Positions 32,297 to 47,655 of a DNA stretch of 64,000 nucleotides are shown here, one piece after another. The DNA comes from Archegozetes longisetosus (lineage: Eukaryota > Arthropoda > Arachnida > Sarcoptiformes > Trhypochthoniidae), in NCBI GenBank assembly GCA_018873245.2, contig JAEMBT020000004.1, positions 682,001 to 746,000 on the forward strand, in the 5' to 3' direction. Both the position numbers and the translations under genes were made by a program. Numbering within the stretch: the stretch's first letter is position 1; every line of letters starts with the position of its first letter. The notes below the pieces were generated by a model, which was not told the origin of the DNA, did no database searches, and saw only the letters and a list, made by a program, of their open reading frames with translations.

Positions 32297-32702
32297 TATA
32301 ATAGAAAGATAGGACTATAGCTCATTATTTTAATGTTTGCTTAGCTTTTAAGTTTTATATGAACAGATTTGCTAAAATATTGGATTTTCATTCGAATTAA
32401 AACATTGAGTACAATTACTTTCAATCTATATGAATTTTCAATTAGCTTCTATTTGCTTTCTCATTGTAAATAGTGAAAAATCAAACAAAAATATATTAAT
32501 AACTATGAGATCCATGTATTTTAAAATTGACTTTTTGAGTGGTCATAATTTCTTCATATCAAGCGGTTAACTTTTTTTTAACACTTTCTTTCGAACATGG
32601 CATGACATGCTATTCATGCCATAAAAATAATTTTGAAATCGATCATTACATAGTCCCGAATCTCCTTGTCAGTTTTTTCATTGTATTGTGTGTTATTAGA
32701 GA

Positions 32703-32877
32703 GTGATCTTTCGGTGAAAACCGTTCTTTTCTTCAATTGTTATCTTCTATAATCATCAAAGCTCGTTCGATATATCTTTTAGATTTCAAATAATCTAAAA
32801 TACATAAATTGAACGGGTTTTGATGATTACCGAAGATAACAATTGAAGAAAGAGAACAGTTTTCGACGAAAAATCAC
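32703..32877. repeat. 175-bp near-perfect hairpin
   Basis: Two arms of about 80 bp are inverted copies (TTCAATTGTTATCTTC on the left; GAAGATAACAATTGAA on the right), with a short loop centred on TAGATTTCAAATAATCTA. It is probably a small MITE. No clear target duplication was seen. Confidence 0.75.
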
Positions 32878-33283
32878 AATCTAGTTATAGTTAAGGATAG
32901 AGTAAAGTTTGTTTAAAGTTTAATGCTGTAAACACACTGTCAATGTATTCGCACATGCGCACTCCTTTGTAAGTAGAAATAGACTCGAAGCTATTTCTAC
33001 GTACATGTACGTACAAATAGACACTCCGTATTGTTTTTGATGAAATTTACTGCTTATTCAGTTAGTAATAACTCTATATTTCATGATAATTTACAAAAAG
33101 TTCAAATTTAATTAAGAATATTATTTTGAAACAAGCTTAAAGTTGAAGTTATTTCTTATTTGAATATTATTTATATTTAAATCTGTGTTTTGGCTGCTAG
33201 TTACCGCAAACTGTACGAACAAGTGTTAAGAATCAATTATTAAGTCTGAAAACACAATGCTTTATCTAATCTTAAAAGTTATG

Positions 33284-33575
33284 GGTAAACGTTTGCTCAG
33301 TACTTCGCTGTATATGTGTATCTTGTTAGGTATACAACGTTTATATGGAATACTCAAACTTGCCTTTCATGCTTAGTGCGCCACGTGCGCTACTCTTCTA
33401 ATCTAACTAACTTGGTTTACATAGTGGTATTGAATTTAATCTAGCTAAGTGGTTCGGTTAGGTAAAGAAAATGACTAACGTAGCATGCTAGAAATCAAAG
33501 GCAAGCATGAATGATCCATGTAACTGTTATACACCTAAGATGATGCTTAAGTCAAAGAAAGTATGGAGCAAACAT
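33284..33575. mobile_element. possible old MITE with diverged inverted ends
   Basis: GTAAACGTTTGCTC near 33286 and GAGCAAACATTTAC near 33560 are inverted, and TTGCCTTTCATGC / GCAAGCATGAATGATC-like blocks further in also correspond. The arms are diverged, and no duplication was identified. Confidence 0.35.
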
Positions 33576-34754
33576 TTACTAAAATTATGATTTAAACATT
33601 TTCCGGTCATCACTTTATTACCTCTTGAATTTATGTATCATATTATATGATATCAAAGCTTAATATTTTCTGTAAGTGCCTTTTTTATTAAACATATTAC
33701 GAAATGATTACTATAAGATGTTAACATAATAGTTAACATGAGAAATAACAATATATGAATTACAGATGAGATTTAAGTGTAAAGAATTGAAAGAATTCAT
33801 TGAAATGGATGTTAATATAGTATCTTTTAGTTTTTGATTTGTGATCTTTTGATACAACGAAGGTTGAAAAAACGCTTTTAGAACAATTCTGGCGGTGACT
33901 GCGTTTAGTTAAAGTCACATCAATTGATTGTAATTCACAATTAAAGATTAAAAGTTTGTAAAGCATGAAACTTTTAATCAACATTACTAGTATCAAGCTT
34001 ATTGTTAAGTTTTACTATTATTCACCTTTTCTTGTATCTTGTATTCTATTTTATTGTTTGCTGACAAACATATGTTTTTACATAACTGAAGTGCAATTCA
34101 ATTCTAAGAGTAAAAGTGAATGAAAAATCAAAGCTTAAACACTAAAAAAATATTCTCTGAACAAAGCTTTGAGCACATTCCTAGTCTTAAGTTTTATATT
34201 AGGCTCACTTTTTGAACTCATTTTGCGACTAAACAATACGTTGGCTTATTTGTAGTTTCCAGTTATTGTCTGTATTTTGAAAAGCTTCAAGTGAGTGAGT
34301 GGCACTGCCATAACCACATAAGGGGCTAAGGGGGCTATAGCCCCACCAGAGTTTTTCAGGAAATTGTGTGTAGATATGTTTAAATAGTGAAACAAGAAGA
34401 GACAACAAGAGAAATAACTGTAGCTTTAGATTTAGATGAATTTGTCAATGCATTTTCTGCAAATCTTTGTAAAGAGAAATTCTATTGATTTGAAAAACTT
34501 TGATTAAAATAAAACCATTTTACTATGAGTAAAAAACCTAGTCTTAGCCCCACCAGAGTTCAAACCCTGGTTACGTTACTAATGAATGGATTCAAATTCA
34601 ATCCAATTAGATTTAACCCAATCAAAATTTCGATCAAATTTTGAAATAACTCAATATTTTTGACATGATTATCTTAATACTTAGATCTCGAAGCATGGGA
34701 TATGCAGTTCGAACGTGAAAACAATTCTTTAGATGAACAAATGGTGTTGATTAG
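33576..34754. other. intergenic DNA with a 15-bp direct repeat
   Basis: AGCCCCACCAGAGTT occurs at 34339-34353 and 34546-34560 in the same orientation. The first lies next to GGGGCTAAGGGGGCTATAG. This may be the trace of an old transposon, but the borders cannot be set. Nothing else was recognised. Confidence 0.4.
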
Positions 34755-35367
34755 TAGTGCTAGATATTAGCTCAATGGTACTTTTGAGCTGATGAGATCA
34801 ACTCAGTTCAGCTCAATGAGTAGTAGTTTATGGAGTTTATTAGAGCTTATTATTTCTTAAACGATTTATCCAAATGGAAACTTAATGCTTTCTATCAAAT
34901 AGCTAAAAATGCTATGCCGTGTAGTCTAATGAGGTTTAGTCTAAATCAAACAATTTGCAATAACAGCTCATATAAAACTATTATAAAACGTTTTAAATTT
35001 AAAATAGAATTAAACACTCAATATTTTATTTCAAAAGTTTTGTGTATTTGAATTGAATGTTTAAATACCTAGATTCGGAATAAACATTAATTTAATGATT
35101 TGATATTTTAATTACCCATAATTTTAAGCAATAAAATATCATTGAAACCTAGACCATTTAAAACTCTTAGACTAAAATTTCTTACTTTGCAACTCTTTTT
35201 CAGTATTTCTAGTGAATGTTAAAATGTTTCGCAAAACATCTCAATTTATCAATCAGATCAGATTAGTCCAGCTCACAGCCCAGCTCAGCTCAAGTTTAAG
35301 GCCTCCAGCTCGGCTCAGTTCACAGCTCAGCTTAAGCCCATGATAACTGAGCTGATGTCTATCACTA
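34755..35367. mobile_element. hAT-type MITE with AGCTCA subterminal repeats, 613 bp
   Basis: The ends TAGTGCTAGATATTAGCTCA and (minus strand) TAGTGATAGACATCAGCTCA are flanked by TTGATTAG at 34747-34754 and TTGATTAA at 35368-35375, an 8-bp duplication with one mismatch. Many AGCTCA/TGAGCT copies cluster in the right 110 bp. The ORF inside shows no transposase similarity. Confidence 0.85.
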
Positions 35368-35375
35368 TTGATTAA

Positions 35376-37630
35376 GAATAATTCTACGAAATCGAGGCAA
35401 TTATCTATTGAAGCGCAACATAAGAACCTCCAGAAACTTGTTATTGAAACTTTGGGTAAATTTTAAGTTTTGATAAACTTTCGATTGAGTTTTATATTTT
35501 GGATCAAATTATAGGAAAAACTAAATCTTTGAAAAATCTGAACTATTTAGACTTCTTGTTGGTTATTCATAGAACTAGTGCTGTTGTGATCCCAACTTTT
35601 TTCTAGTAAATATAATTTATAGAAACCGATATTTGACTGTAGACTCTAAATTCAAACATCTATGCCAACTTTTACCAACTTTCAAACAAAATCATAACTT
35701 TTCTCCGCTTTCGAAAATAGCACAAACATACAAACATTTGCACAATTTTGCGACGAACTACTTGAAGAAAAAATTCGATTTTAGATTATACATATGTATC
35801 ACACATCCATACCCGCAGGTGTTTGAGAATATCCACATGATTTGGCGGATGTGAAGAGGGTGTGGGTATGAAAATTTGCGGATGCGAGTGTAATATGCTT
35901 TCAGCGGAATACCTGCACTGAAGTTACACATCAGAATTGAACGAAAATTGAATTCTAAAGCGATTGTGTGCTTTATCTGTGACCAATCTGTCGAGTCAAC
36001 GTGATTTCTGTTACGCTGCATTCACACTAACTGATAGCAAATCGACAAATTGCTGTTTATTAGATCCAAATTTTGGTATTGTGAAAATTAATCTATTGTA
36101 CTGCTTTGAATAACGATTAATCTGAAAGAACTTTGTAATGCCTGAATTCCAGTTTAATAAAGATATTGAAGTACGGTTATTTGCAGGTGGTTTGCAGTAC
36201 CTGTAATAATTTTTTCGCGGTGCAGGCGTAAGGTCTGGTGTTGCGGGCAGGACAGGCGCAAGAACTTTAGAAGATAAACATTTTTGTTTTAGATGAATCT
36301 AAAAAATTTACAGATAGTCTTAACATACTGAAGAAAGAACATACGGATGAACACGACTAATAATCGATTATCGCATAAAATATTGAAAAGAATGAAACTC
36401 ATTCAAAGTTGTTCTTTAGTTAAAGTCAAATTGAAGTCATATGTTTTAAGATGTGGGTTTATTTTTTCATTAAAGGAATGTTTATCTTCTTAAACATGAA
36501 TAAAATACAAATCAACTACAATAATTAAAATTAAATCCAAAAAGAAGTCGTAGATAGCCGGTTATTACTCGTGTTCATTTATGTATTATTCATGAAAAAA
36601 TTCTCTAAATTTATATTCAATCATCTTTTATAAGATATTCCTCGATTAAAGCAATTGAGAAAGATATTTTAAGTATTGATTAGTTTGTAATTCAAACAAA
36701 CCGAAATCAGAGCAAAAAATTCATTAAATTTGAGGTTTTTGTGTCTCTATTTTTGCAGGCAATTTTGTATAACTTTCACTTTGTCTAATAACTTTTTACA
36801 CAACCTCAGCTTTCAGAATGCCGAAAAAATTGGTAGCTCTAGTTATCTATGGCTCAAAACATAAGATTCTTAATGACTTTCATCAATATTGAGCAAACTT
36901 AAAGTAATTCTTTCTGACCTTTAAGAGGAATGACATAACTAGTGAAACCCTTCAAAGTTTGACTCAAATGCGGAAATCGAACTAAGTTGTTGTATATTCG
37001 AAGAAAATGACTGCTTCTAGTGTTCAAAAGTAGTGCTAGTATAAAGCCAATCAATCAACGAAACAACTATTGAGGTGTTCGGAAAAAGAGCTATCAAAGA
37101 GCTGTCAACAATTAGAACGTTAAGCATAAGTTGATGGCTTTTGAATGCAACGGAGGTATAACTCCTTTACGTTCTACTAATATTCCTTCGAACTTAAAAG
37201 CAACTCGATTACAATGAAAGCATGTTTTGTCTCAAAATGTTGGTAAAAGCCAGTCAAAAATTTATGAATCTATCTTATCTTTAAGTAAACGGAGAAAAGT
37301 CTTTGAAGACAAAAGACAGAGTTTTTGGTATTTGATATAATTTGTACTCTTTCATGAATTCTTTCAAATATAAAAATTCAGTTTTGCAAGAAGAGTATTT
37401 TTCAGTTATTACTTAGATTTGAAATCGAAGTTAGACTTCGAATAACATATAGAATAAACCAATAGAATAAGAAACATAAGTAATGAAACTTAATATTAGT
37501 AGAATATTATCTTATTTAAACTAAGTGGAAGTGAGAGAAAATCATTGCAAAAGAAGTTATAAAAAAATAAATTCAATAATAAGTAATTTGTAGATTTAAT
37601 TATTAATTTATTTATCCAATACATTTTAAG
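35376..37630. other. gene-free DNA with GCGG-rich patches
   Basis: Patches such as GATTTGGCGGATGTG near 35840 and GTTGCGGGCAGGACAGGCGC near 36240 stand out from the AT-rich background and resemble subterminal repeats of an old DNA transposon, but no ends were found. The rest holds nothing recognised. Confidence 0.4.
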
Positions 37631-37632
37631 TA

Positions 37633-38236
37633 CAGTCTTGGAATTTTGTTTTGAGACACCGTATGCAACCTTTCATATAACTCATATGAACAGCGAAAAA
37701 AATATGTGAAATAATAGAAATTTAATTCTGATTTATTAATAATGCAATACTTTTATGGTATCAGACAAATTATCACACTACAAAATACCGCATGAGGACA
37801 TTACATAACAACATAATAATCTTTGTAAGCAATATTTTGTCTCAGAAACAATTATTGATGAATTTTTAAAAATATTATAATTGATTTTCATTAATAGTTA
37901 AATTATTATTTAAAAAATAGTAGCCTCAAAGAATTTTTAATCCTCTTGTTCAGCCGTTTCTCGTTCTCTTATTCTTCTGACTATTTGATGACCACAACTA
38001 ACTTCTCTAGCTATTGCATGCGAACTTTACTTCTGTGCTAATCTCTAGACAATTCGAGCTCTTTGAGTGTTAAAGTTGTTTTCACTTACTAAAAAATACG
38101 CGTTTTAATACATAGTTTTTTTTATTGTAAATCAAAGTTTATCATAAGTTGAAGGCCTGATATGAATTGATCATCATTTGACTAAGAGTTTTAAGAAAGG
38201 TAGCATACGGTATCTCAAAATAAAATCCCAAGACTG
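37633..38236. mobile_element. TA-target Tc1/mariner-type MITE, 604 bp
   Basis: Inverted ends of about 45 bp (CAGTCTTGGAATTTTGTTTT on the left; CAGTCTTGGGATTTTATTTT on the minus strand at the right; both continue GAGA-ACCGTATGC) lie between TA at 37631-37632 and TA at 38237-38238. There is no transposase ORF. It abuts the next element with only that TA between them. Confidence 0.85.
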
Positions 38237-38238
38237 TA

Positions 38239-38812
38239 CAGCTACCACCAAATAGTTTTACTTTAATCCCTGATGCGTACATATGAAAAGTTAGGGACAG
38301 CATAAAAATTGAACAGTCTTAGTTAGAGAACTATAGTTTAAATGTTGACGAAAATTTTGAGAATAAAAGTCAACACTTGACTCACGACTGATAATTATAA
38401 TTGATATTTATTGATTCACATGTCGTAAATAAATTGTACAAAAAAAGATACAAATGTAAACTAATAAAACATTAGAATCGAGTCGGGAAACGAGATAATC
38501 AATATTCTGTCGGCTTCAGGAGTTATTGGCATCATTTTATTGAATTTATTAATTAACTATAAGCACGTGCGACCATTAAGATTTTACGTTGTGCTGAAAC
38601 ATGCTTTGGAACTTTTTTTGAATATTATATGACTTAAAAAATGTCTCAAATTATTTGATCATCAGTGATTATTGGGTCGTTCACTACTCTAAAATCAAAT
38701 GATTCATATGTTAAATTTAATAGTAACTCAATAAGTGAGCGAGCCCTTAAAAATTTGCTCAGAACGTATCAGTTTGGGACTATTAAAAGTAAAACTAATT
38801 TGGCGGTAGCCG
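38239..38812. mobile_element. second TA-target MITE, 574 bp
   Basis: The ends are CAGCTACCACCAAATAGTTT on the left and CGGCTACCGCCAAATTAGTT on the minus strand at the right, inverted for about 45 bp, between TA at 38237-38238 and TA at 38813-38814. There is no transposase ORF. It shares its left TA with the preceding element and its right TA with the following one. Confidence 0.85.
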
Positions 38813-39394
38813 TACCGTCGACAGATAAAAGTTATGTATTTGTCATCACTAAAAAGATGCAGAAGAGTTCATAAACCTAAGGGTTCAACAACTCATTTAG
38901 ATCTGTATTAAGTTTAGTCATATTAATCGATAAATGAATACTTAAAAAAATTAGTTTAGAACTCTGGTAAAATAGACTTTGACTCATCTTTGTAGTTGAG
39001 TCAATGCCACATCTGTTACAAAAAGTGATAGCTCGGGAGAGCGGTCCAACTCATCATTAAAATTATTTAAATTGAATCACAGTTGACTGTTGAACTGTTT
39101 TGATTGAAATAGTTTGATATATCTGATAAGTAACTTTCATTCTATGACTTATTGTTTTTCTTATGAATATCAAATAAACTGACTTCAGCTACGAATAACA
39201 CTATTACTCATATTATGTTTTTTAATTACTGAGGCCCGTATGCACAGTGTGTTTTAAAACGGTTTTAAGGCTAAAACTGGGCTTAAAACCCAAAACTCAT
39301 TTTAAAACTCATGCACAGTAAAAATTTAGAACCGTTTTAAACTGAAACTCGGTTTTAAACTAAAACCACTTTTACTAGTTTTAAATCGGTTTTA

Positions 39395-39769
39395 GTGATC
39401 AACAAAATAAGTAAATGTAAACAAAGTTTTACAAAAAATATAAAAACGAACCAATTTTTTCAAATTGAAGAATTAAATAATTATGAAATAGTGACGAATA
39501 AAAGTTTTAAACGTCAAAGAGTATTAAAAGACAGATTCAATCCATTTGATAGTTGTGATGACTTATCATTCATAAGAAGATATAGACTTACAAAACAGTG
39601 TTTCATTGAAATGTTCAATCTAATTAATGAAGATTTAATTAATATCAAAATGAAAAGACTCATTGCCTCCAATAATTCAATTATCTATTGTTTTAAGATT
39701 TTATGCCACCGGTCGGTTTCACATCTCAGCTGCAGATCTTAACAGTAAATATAAAACTATTGATATAAT
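39395..39769 (+). pseudogene. Harbinger transposase (HARBI1-like), N-terminal fragment with frameshift
   Basis: The frame reads RFNPFD, then RRYRLTKQCFIEMFNLI and NINLE-like positions up to about 39665, where similarity continues one frame over as PPIIQLSIVLRFYATGRFHI. This is the conserved SP-x-QLL-x-LRFYATG block that precedes the catalytic core in HARBI1-type transposases. The frame is then cut by the hAT insertion at 39770, and no DDE part follows on the far side (41527 onward is the opposite-strand Myb/SANT ORF), so the catalytic domain had already been lost. Confidence 0.75.
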
Positions 39770-41526
39770 CAGTGATGCACACGCTCGACGCTCACGCTCG
39801 CGCTCGGTCAGAAATTGGCGCTCGGCGCTCGCGCTAACGCTCGGGAAAAATGAAACGCTCGGCGCTCACTTTTTCGAGGCGCTCGAGCGCCGAGCGTTTG
39901 CCGAGCGTCAAGTAAGCAAAGTTCATGAATTGAAAGGCTTTTTCTGCATAAAGGACAAGGAGAAACTTTGGGTTGTAACTGGGCGGGGCGATTTAATATC
40001 ATCAATACATCTCCCTTTGAGGTACCTATACTGTGCCCAAATATTAAATCTAAATTAAGTATAGTTTAGTAAAAAATCAATTTAATGTTGTATTTTTATA
40101 ATGGATCTATGGTGAAATCGAAATTTTGGAATCATCATTTGACCCCTTATCCCTCTCAAATTTAATAAAAATTTTATCATATATGGGGGAGGGGCTGAAG
40201 TTAATTCTGGGAAAGAATCATAGTGGTTCTCGAACTTCAACACCTCAAAGCGTAATAGATGGCTCAGATAGTGAAGTAGAATAATCTATGGTTGTAGTGG
40301 TAGGAGTTAATAGTCTAGGTCACTTCCTGAAAAGCACTGTCGACTCTATGATCGATGATGCCTCTAACCCGAAAGAGACTGCCATGATCTCTCACAAGGG
40401 GCGCGCGTCTCACGCCAGCTCAGAAGTAGTGGAATGACGCCCACTGCCAAGGGTACATGATACCGCGGGAAAGAGAAACTTCAAAGAGAATAGTGATCCC
40501 TGTGTTTGGATTATGTGGGAAAACATCTGGGCCTAGACTTTTGCATCTTTTACTATAAGCAATAATTGATATGCATAGTTCAAGTTTTATTGAACAATTT
40601 GAGGTGTTGAAGTTCGAGAACCACTATGATTCTTTCCCAGAATTAACTTCAGCCCCTCCCCCATATATGATAAAATTTTTATTAAATTTGAGAGAGGATA
40701 AGGGGGTCAAATGATGATTCCAAAATTTCGATTTCACCATAGGATCCATTATAAAAAATACAACATTAAATTGATTTTTACTAAACTATACTTAATTTAG
40801 ATTTAATATTTGGGCACAGTATAGGTACCTCAAAGGGAGATGTATTGATGATATTAAATCGCCCCGCCCAGTTACAACCCAAAGTATCCCTTGTCCATTA
40901 ACTTATTTTATTTAAGCTGTAACTTTATCTGTATATAAATTTCATATATATGATACTCACTGATTGAAAACAATCCAAACAAATACTTTAGTTCAAAATC
41001 TGATGTCATATAAATAAAATGTTTATATTGAAGATATGAAACCGTTTATAAAAGAGAGATTGCGATACATTAGAGTCCATATTTAAAAGCACTAAAAAGT
41101 CTAGTAATAACTTATAAGTTAAGTTTATAACTTTTTTGAATAATCATTGACTTAAATGTTAGAACTTTTTGATAGTACATTTTATACCAATCTCTGTCCG
41201 TCTGTCTCTCTTTCATAAACGCTGTCATGTGTAAACACACTTAGTTTCAGACTCAAAAAGATTCTGTCTAAATTCTTTAAAACAATAAGTCATAAATTTT
41301 TGTGTAAAATTTTATATTTAGTAAATACTAACTTTTTTGCATTAAAAAGTATCTATACTATATTTCTAATTTGGGAGATACGTACTATGACTTGACGCTC
41401 AACGCTCGCGCTCGGCGCTCGGGGGTAAGACGCTCGAGCGTCCACTCACGCTCGGCAAAAGTAGTAGAACGCTCGACGTTCGCGCTCGCTACCGAGCGCC
41501 AAACGCTCGAGCGTTGAGCATCACTG
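39770..41526. mobile_element. hAT element with CGCTCG subterminal repeats, nested in the Harbinger
   Basis: The ends CAGTGATGCACACGCTCG and (minus strand) CAGTGATGCTCAACGCTCG are flanked by a perfect 8-bp duplication GATATAAT at 39762-39769 and 41527-41534. Both ends are packed with GCGCTCG / CGAGCGC repeats, strongly GC-rich against the background. The interior contains a foldback repeat and no hAT transposase, so the element is non-autonomous. Confidence 0.92.
39951..40898. repeat. foldback: two ~300-bp inverted arms with a GC-rich loop
   Basis: The left arm, 39951-40249, and the right arm, 40598-40898, are inverted copies that differ at few positions (outer ends near GGACAAGG; inner ends CACCTCAAA / TTTGAGGTG). 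The 350-bp loop is richer in G+C than the surroundings (for example AAGGGGCGCGCGTCTCACGC) and holds no clear ORF. It is probably a separate foldback or MITE inserted in the hAT, although no target duplication was found and it could be part of the hAT itself. Confidence 0.85.
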
Positions 41527-41795
41527 GATATAATTATCAATTGAATCGGTTTTCTGAGGTTGAGGTCCGCCACCAGTTTGTCTTATTTCTGATTTTTCTT
41601 TATTACAATTCTTACGACATTCGTATTTATATCGTTTCCAAAAGCATTTCAAAGATTTGATGTCTCTATTATTTGTATTTAAGTCCTGACTAAACTCGTC
41701 ACTAATTTGTTGCCAAACGTTATCTTTTTGTTGTTTCGTATACTTATCAGTCGTTTTACACTCAATTATTTTGGGTTTTTTTCGTCGGCAATTAT
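41527..41795 (-). pseudogene. Harbinger Myb/SANT-like DNA-binding protein, fragment
   Basis: Minus-strand frame with KDNVWQQISDEF, then RDIKSLKCFWKRYKYE and IRQTGGGPQP. The W...F...L...W/Y pattern and the TGGGP motif that closes the domain are typical of the Myb/SANT-like (MADF-like) accessory protein of Harbinger elements, which helps bring the transposase to DNA. The C-terminal part is missing at the deletion/hAT junction. Confidence 0.75.
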
Positions 41796-42199
41796 TTAAG
41801 TAATTCTATTTCATAATTAGTAAATTGTTTGACGACTCCGAACATTATTATCACTTTTATTCAGTTTATTTTATTCATTTTCAATTTTTTAATGAATAAA
41901 CAAACGTTTGTTTACATTTGTTTGCTGGTTTTCTGGTTTTAAAACGGTTTTTACTAAAACTAGTTTTATTACAGTCTGTGCATGAGTTTTAAGTTTTGAG
42001 TTAAAACCGTTTTAGCGAAAACCGTCTTAAGACTTGAAACCGTTTTAACTAAAACTCAACTGTGCATACGGGCCTGAGTAATGCTATAATTTGACGCTAT
42101 AGACTTATAGTTTCGATTTCTGTCTCGTCCCCCTTATCTTATCCAAACGCATCAGAGATTAATCCGGGATCTATGCATAACTTTTTTCGATCGACTGTA

Positions 42200-43373
42200 C
42201 ACAATTATAAAAATTTTTGAAAATGCAAAATCTTAAGTTTTGTGAGAGGTTTCAATTTTACACTTAAAGTATCTTCTTATGTTTTGATACATGTTAAGGA
42301 CGTATGAGGCGAAGCTAAGGATTTTACTCAGAAAAATGGTCTCTTGAGCGAAAATGGGCACAGAAAGATAGCATTAGTCATTATAAGTGAGTGGCAAATC
42401 GGCAGTTCTATGTTAATTTACAATTTTACGCATAACTTCTTCGGATACTCGTAGAAATAAGTTATCAATTTTAGAGCCTAATTTCATTTCAATTAAGAAT
42501 ACATTTTTTGTGTCGAGTCTAAGCTTAAATTATATGTTAAGTCAAATCTTAGGCATAAAATATAGGATTAACATAGAATTGAGATCTATTTATACTGTTT
42601 AAACATTAGCACAGGCTCAATAGGAAATAGCTAACAGTTATTTAGCAAAATATTTGGTTTATTTATCTATTTAAATAAATAATTGTTTTAGTTACTGAAA
42701 GAATTTGCTTTCAACTTTTATTTCAATTGTGAAATCAATGGATAACATTGTGATACATCAAATTTTAGATAAAGCAAAATATTAAAACAAAATTGAATAA
42801 ACTGTTTTACTTTATTGTGAATGATTATATGTGCTAATTCATAGTTAAAGAATAGGGTCAAATAACATGTATAAATCAGTTCTGGTATCTATTATCAATA
42901 GCTGATTATAAACGTATATTAATATGAAGCTATCTTTTGACTATCTATTGGCTCATGTATAGAATATCTCTTATTTTCTAACATTAATTATTATAACTCA
43001 TTAAAGCATTTATTACATCAAATGATATAATTATATAGTACTTATTATTTAGTTGATAACTAAAGCATTTTATTCATCGACAATACACTTCAACGAAGAC
43101 TTTATTTTTTGAATTGATCACAAACTATGGTTATAAAATCACAAAAATATTATTACTTATTCTTCCTATACAAAGTTAGATAACAAATAAAGTACTGAAC
43201 AATTATTTTCCAAAAACTTTCCTATTTGTAACTCATATTCAACTCATATAGTATTGACTTGTTCTTTTCTTGAGATCACATGAAAGTAAATTACGAACTG
43301 ATTTAATTATAAAATCACTTAATATTTAGATTGTGAGTAAGAACTTCAACAAAAAATAGTTTCCGTGTAATTT
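42200..43373. other. 3' flank of the neuropeptide receptor
   Basis: AT-rich. A minus-strand AATAAA (TTTATT near 43101) could be the receptor's polyadenylation signal. Nothing else was recognised. Confidence 0.4.

Positions 43374-47655
<4,282 letters not shown>

Larger units (their letters stand above)
31522..33020. mobile_element. possible outer TIR element, ~1.5 kb, holding two smaller ones
   Basis: Near the left end, TTTGTACGTACAAACGAGTG and GCGCATGTGCGA occur. Near the right end, the same blocks appear inverted (TCGCACATGCGCACTC, then GTACGTACAAATAG). Order and orientation fit an imperfect inverted-terminal element, but the blocks are spaced differently at the two ends and no target duplication was identified. 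Confidence 0.4.
39233..42074 (+). mobile_element. PIF/Harbinger transposon, internally deleted, nested in copy B
   Basis: The ends GGCCCGTATGCACAGT are perfect inverted repeats of 16 bp, flanked by TGA at 39230-39232 and 42075-42077. The empty site in copy A (ATTACTGAGTAATG on the minus strand) confirms this as a 3-bp duplication. Subterminal TTTTAAAACCGTTTTA-type repeats occur at both ends. It carries a truncated transposase gene on the plus strand and a Myb/SANT-like ORF on the minus strand, the two-gene arrangement of Harbinger. A 1.76-kb hAT element sits between them. Confidence 0.92.
38815..42197. mobile_element. TA-target Tc1/mariner-type element, copy B, with nested insertions
   Basis: The same family as 10763-11577 but inverted. 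The left end is CCGTCGACAGATAAAAGTTA and the right end, on the minus strand, CAGTCGATCGAAAAAAGTTA, between TA at 38813-38814 and TA at 42198-42199. The family sequence runs 38815-39232 and 42075-42197; everything between is a PIF/Harbinger element and its own insertions. Copy A shows the uninterrupted sequence at that point. Confidence 0.88.

Noticed and set aside
34830-35051. 73-codon ORF
   Set aside because: Entirely inside a hAT-type MITE and without transposase motifs.
35795-36260. GCGG-rich patches as a further hAT element
   Set aside because: No terminal repeat or 8-bp duplication could be found, so no element is called.
39779-41516. GC-rich CGCTCG repeat blocks, CRISPR- or CpG-island-like
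   Set aside because: Irregular spacing, no spacers, and they form the inverted subterminal regions of a hAT element.
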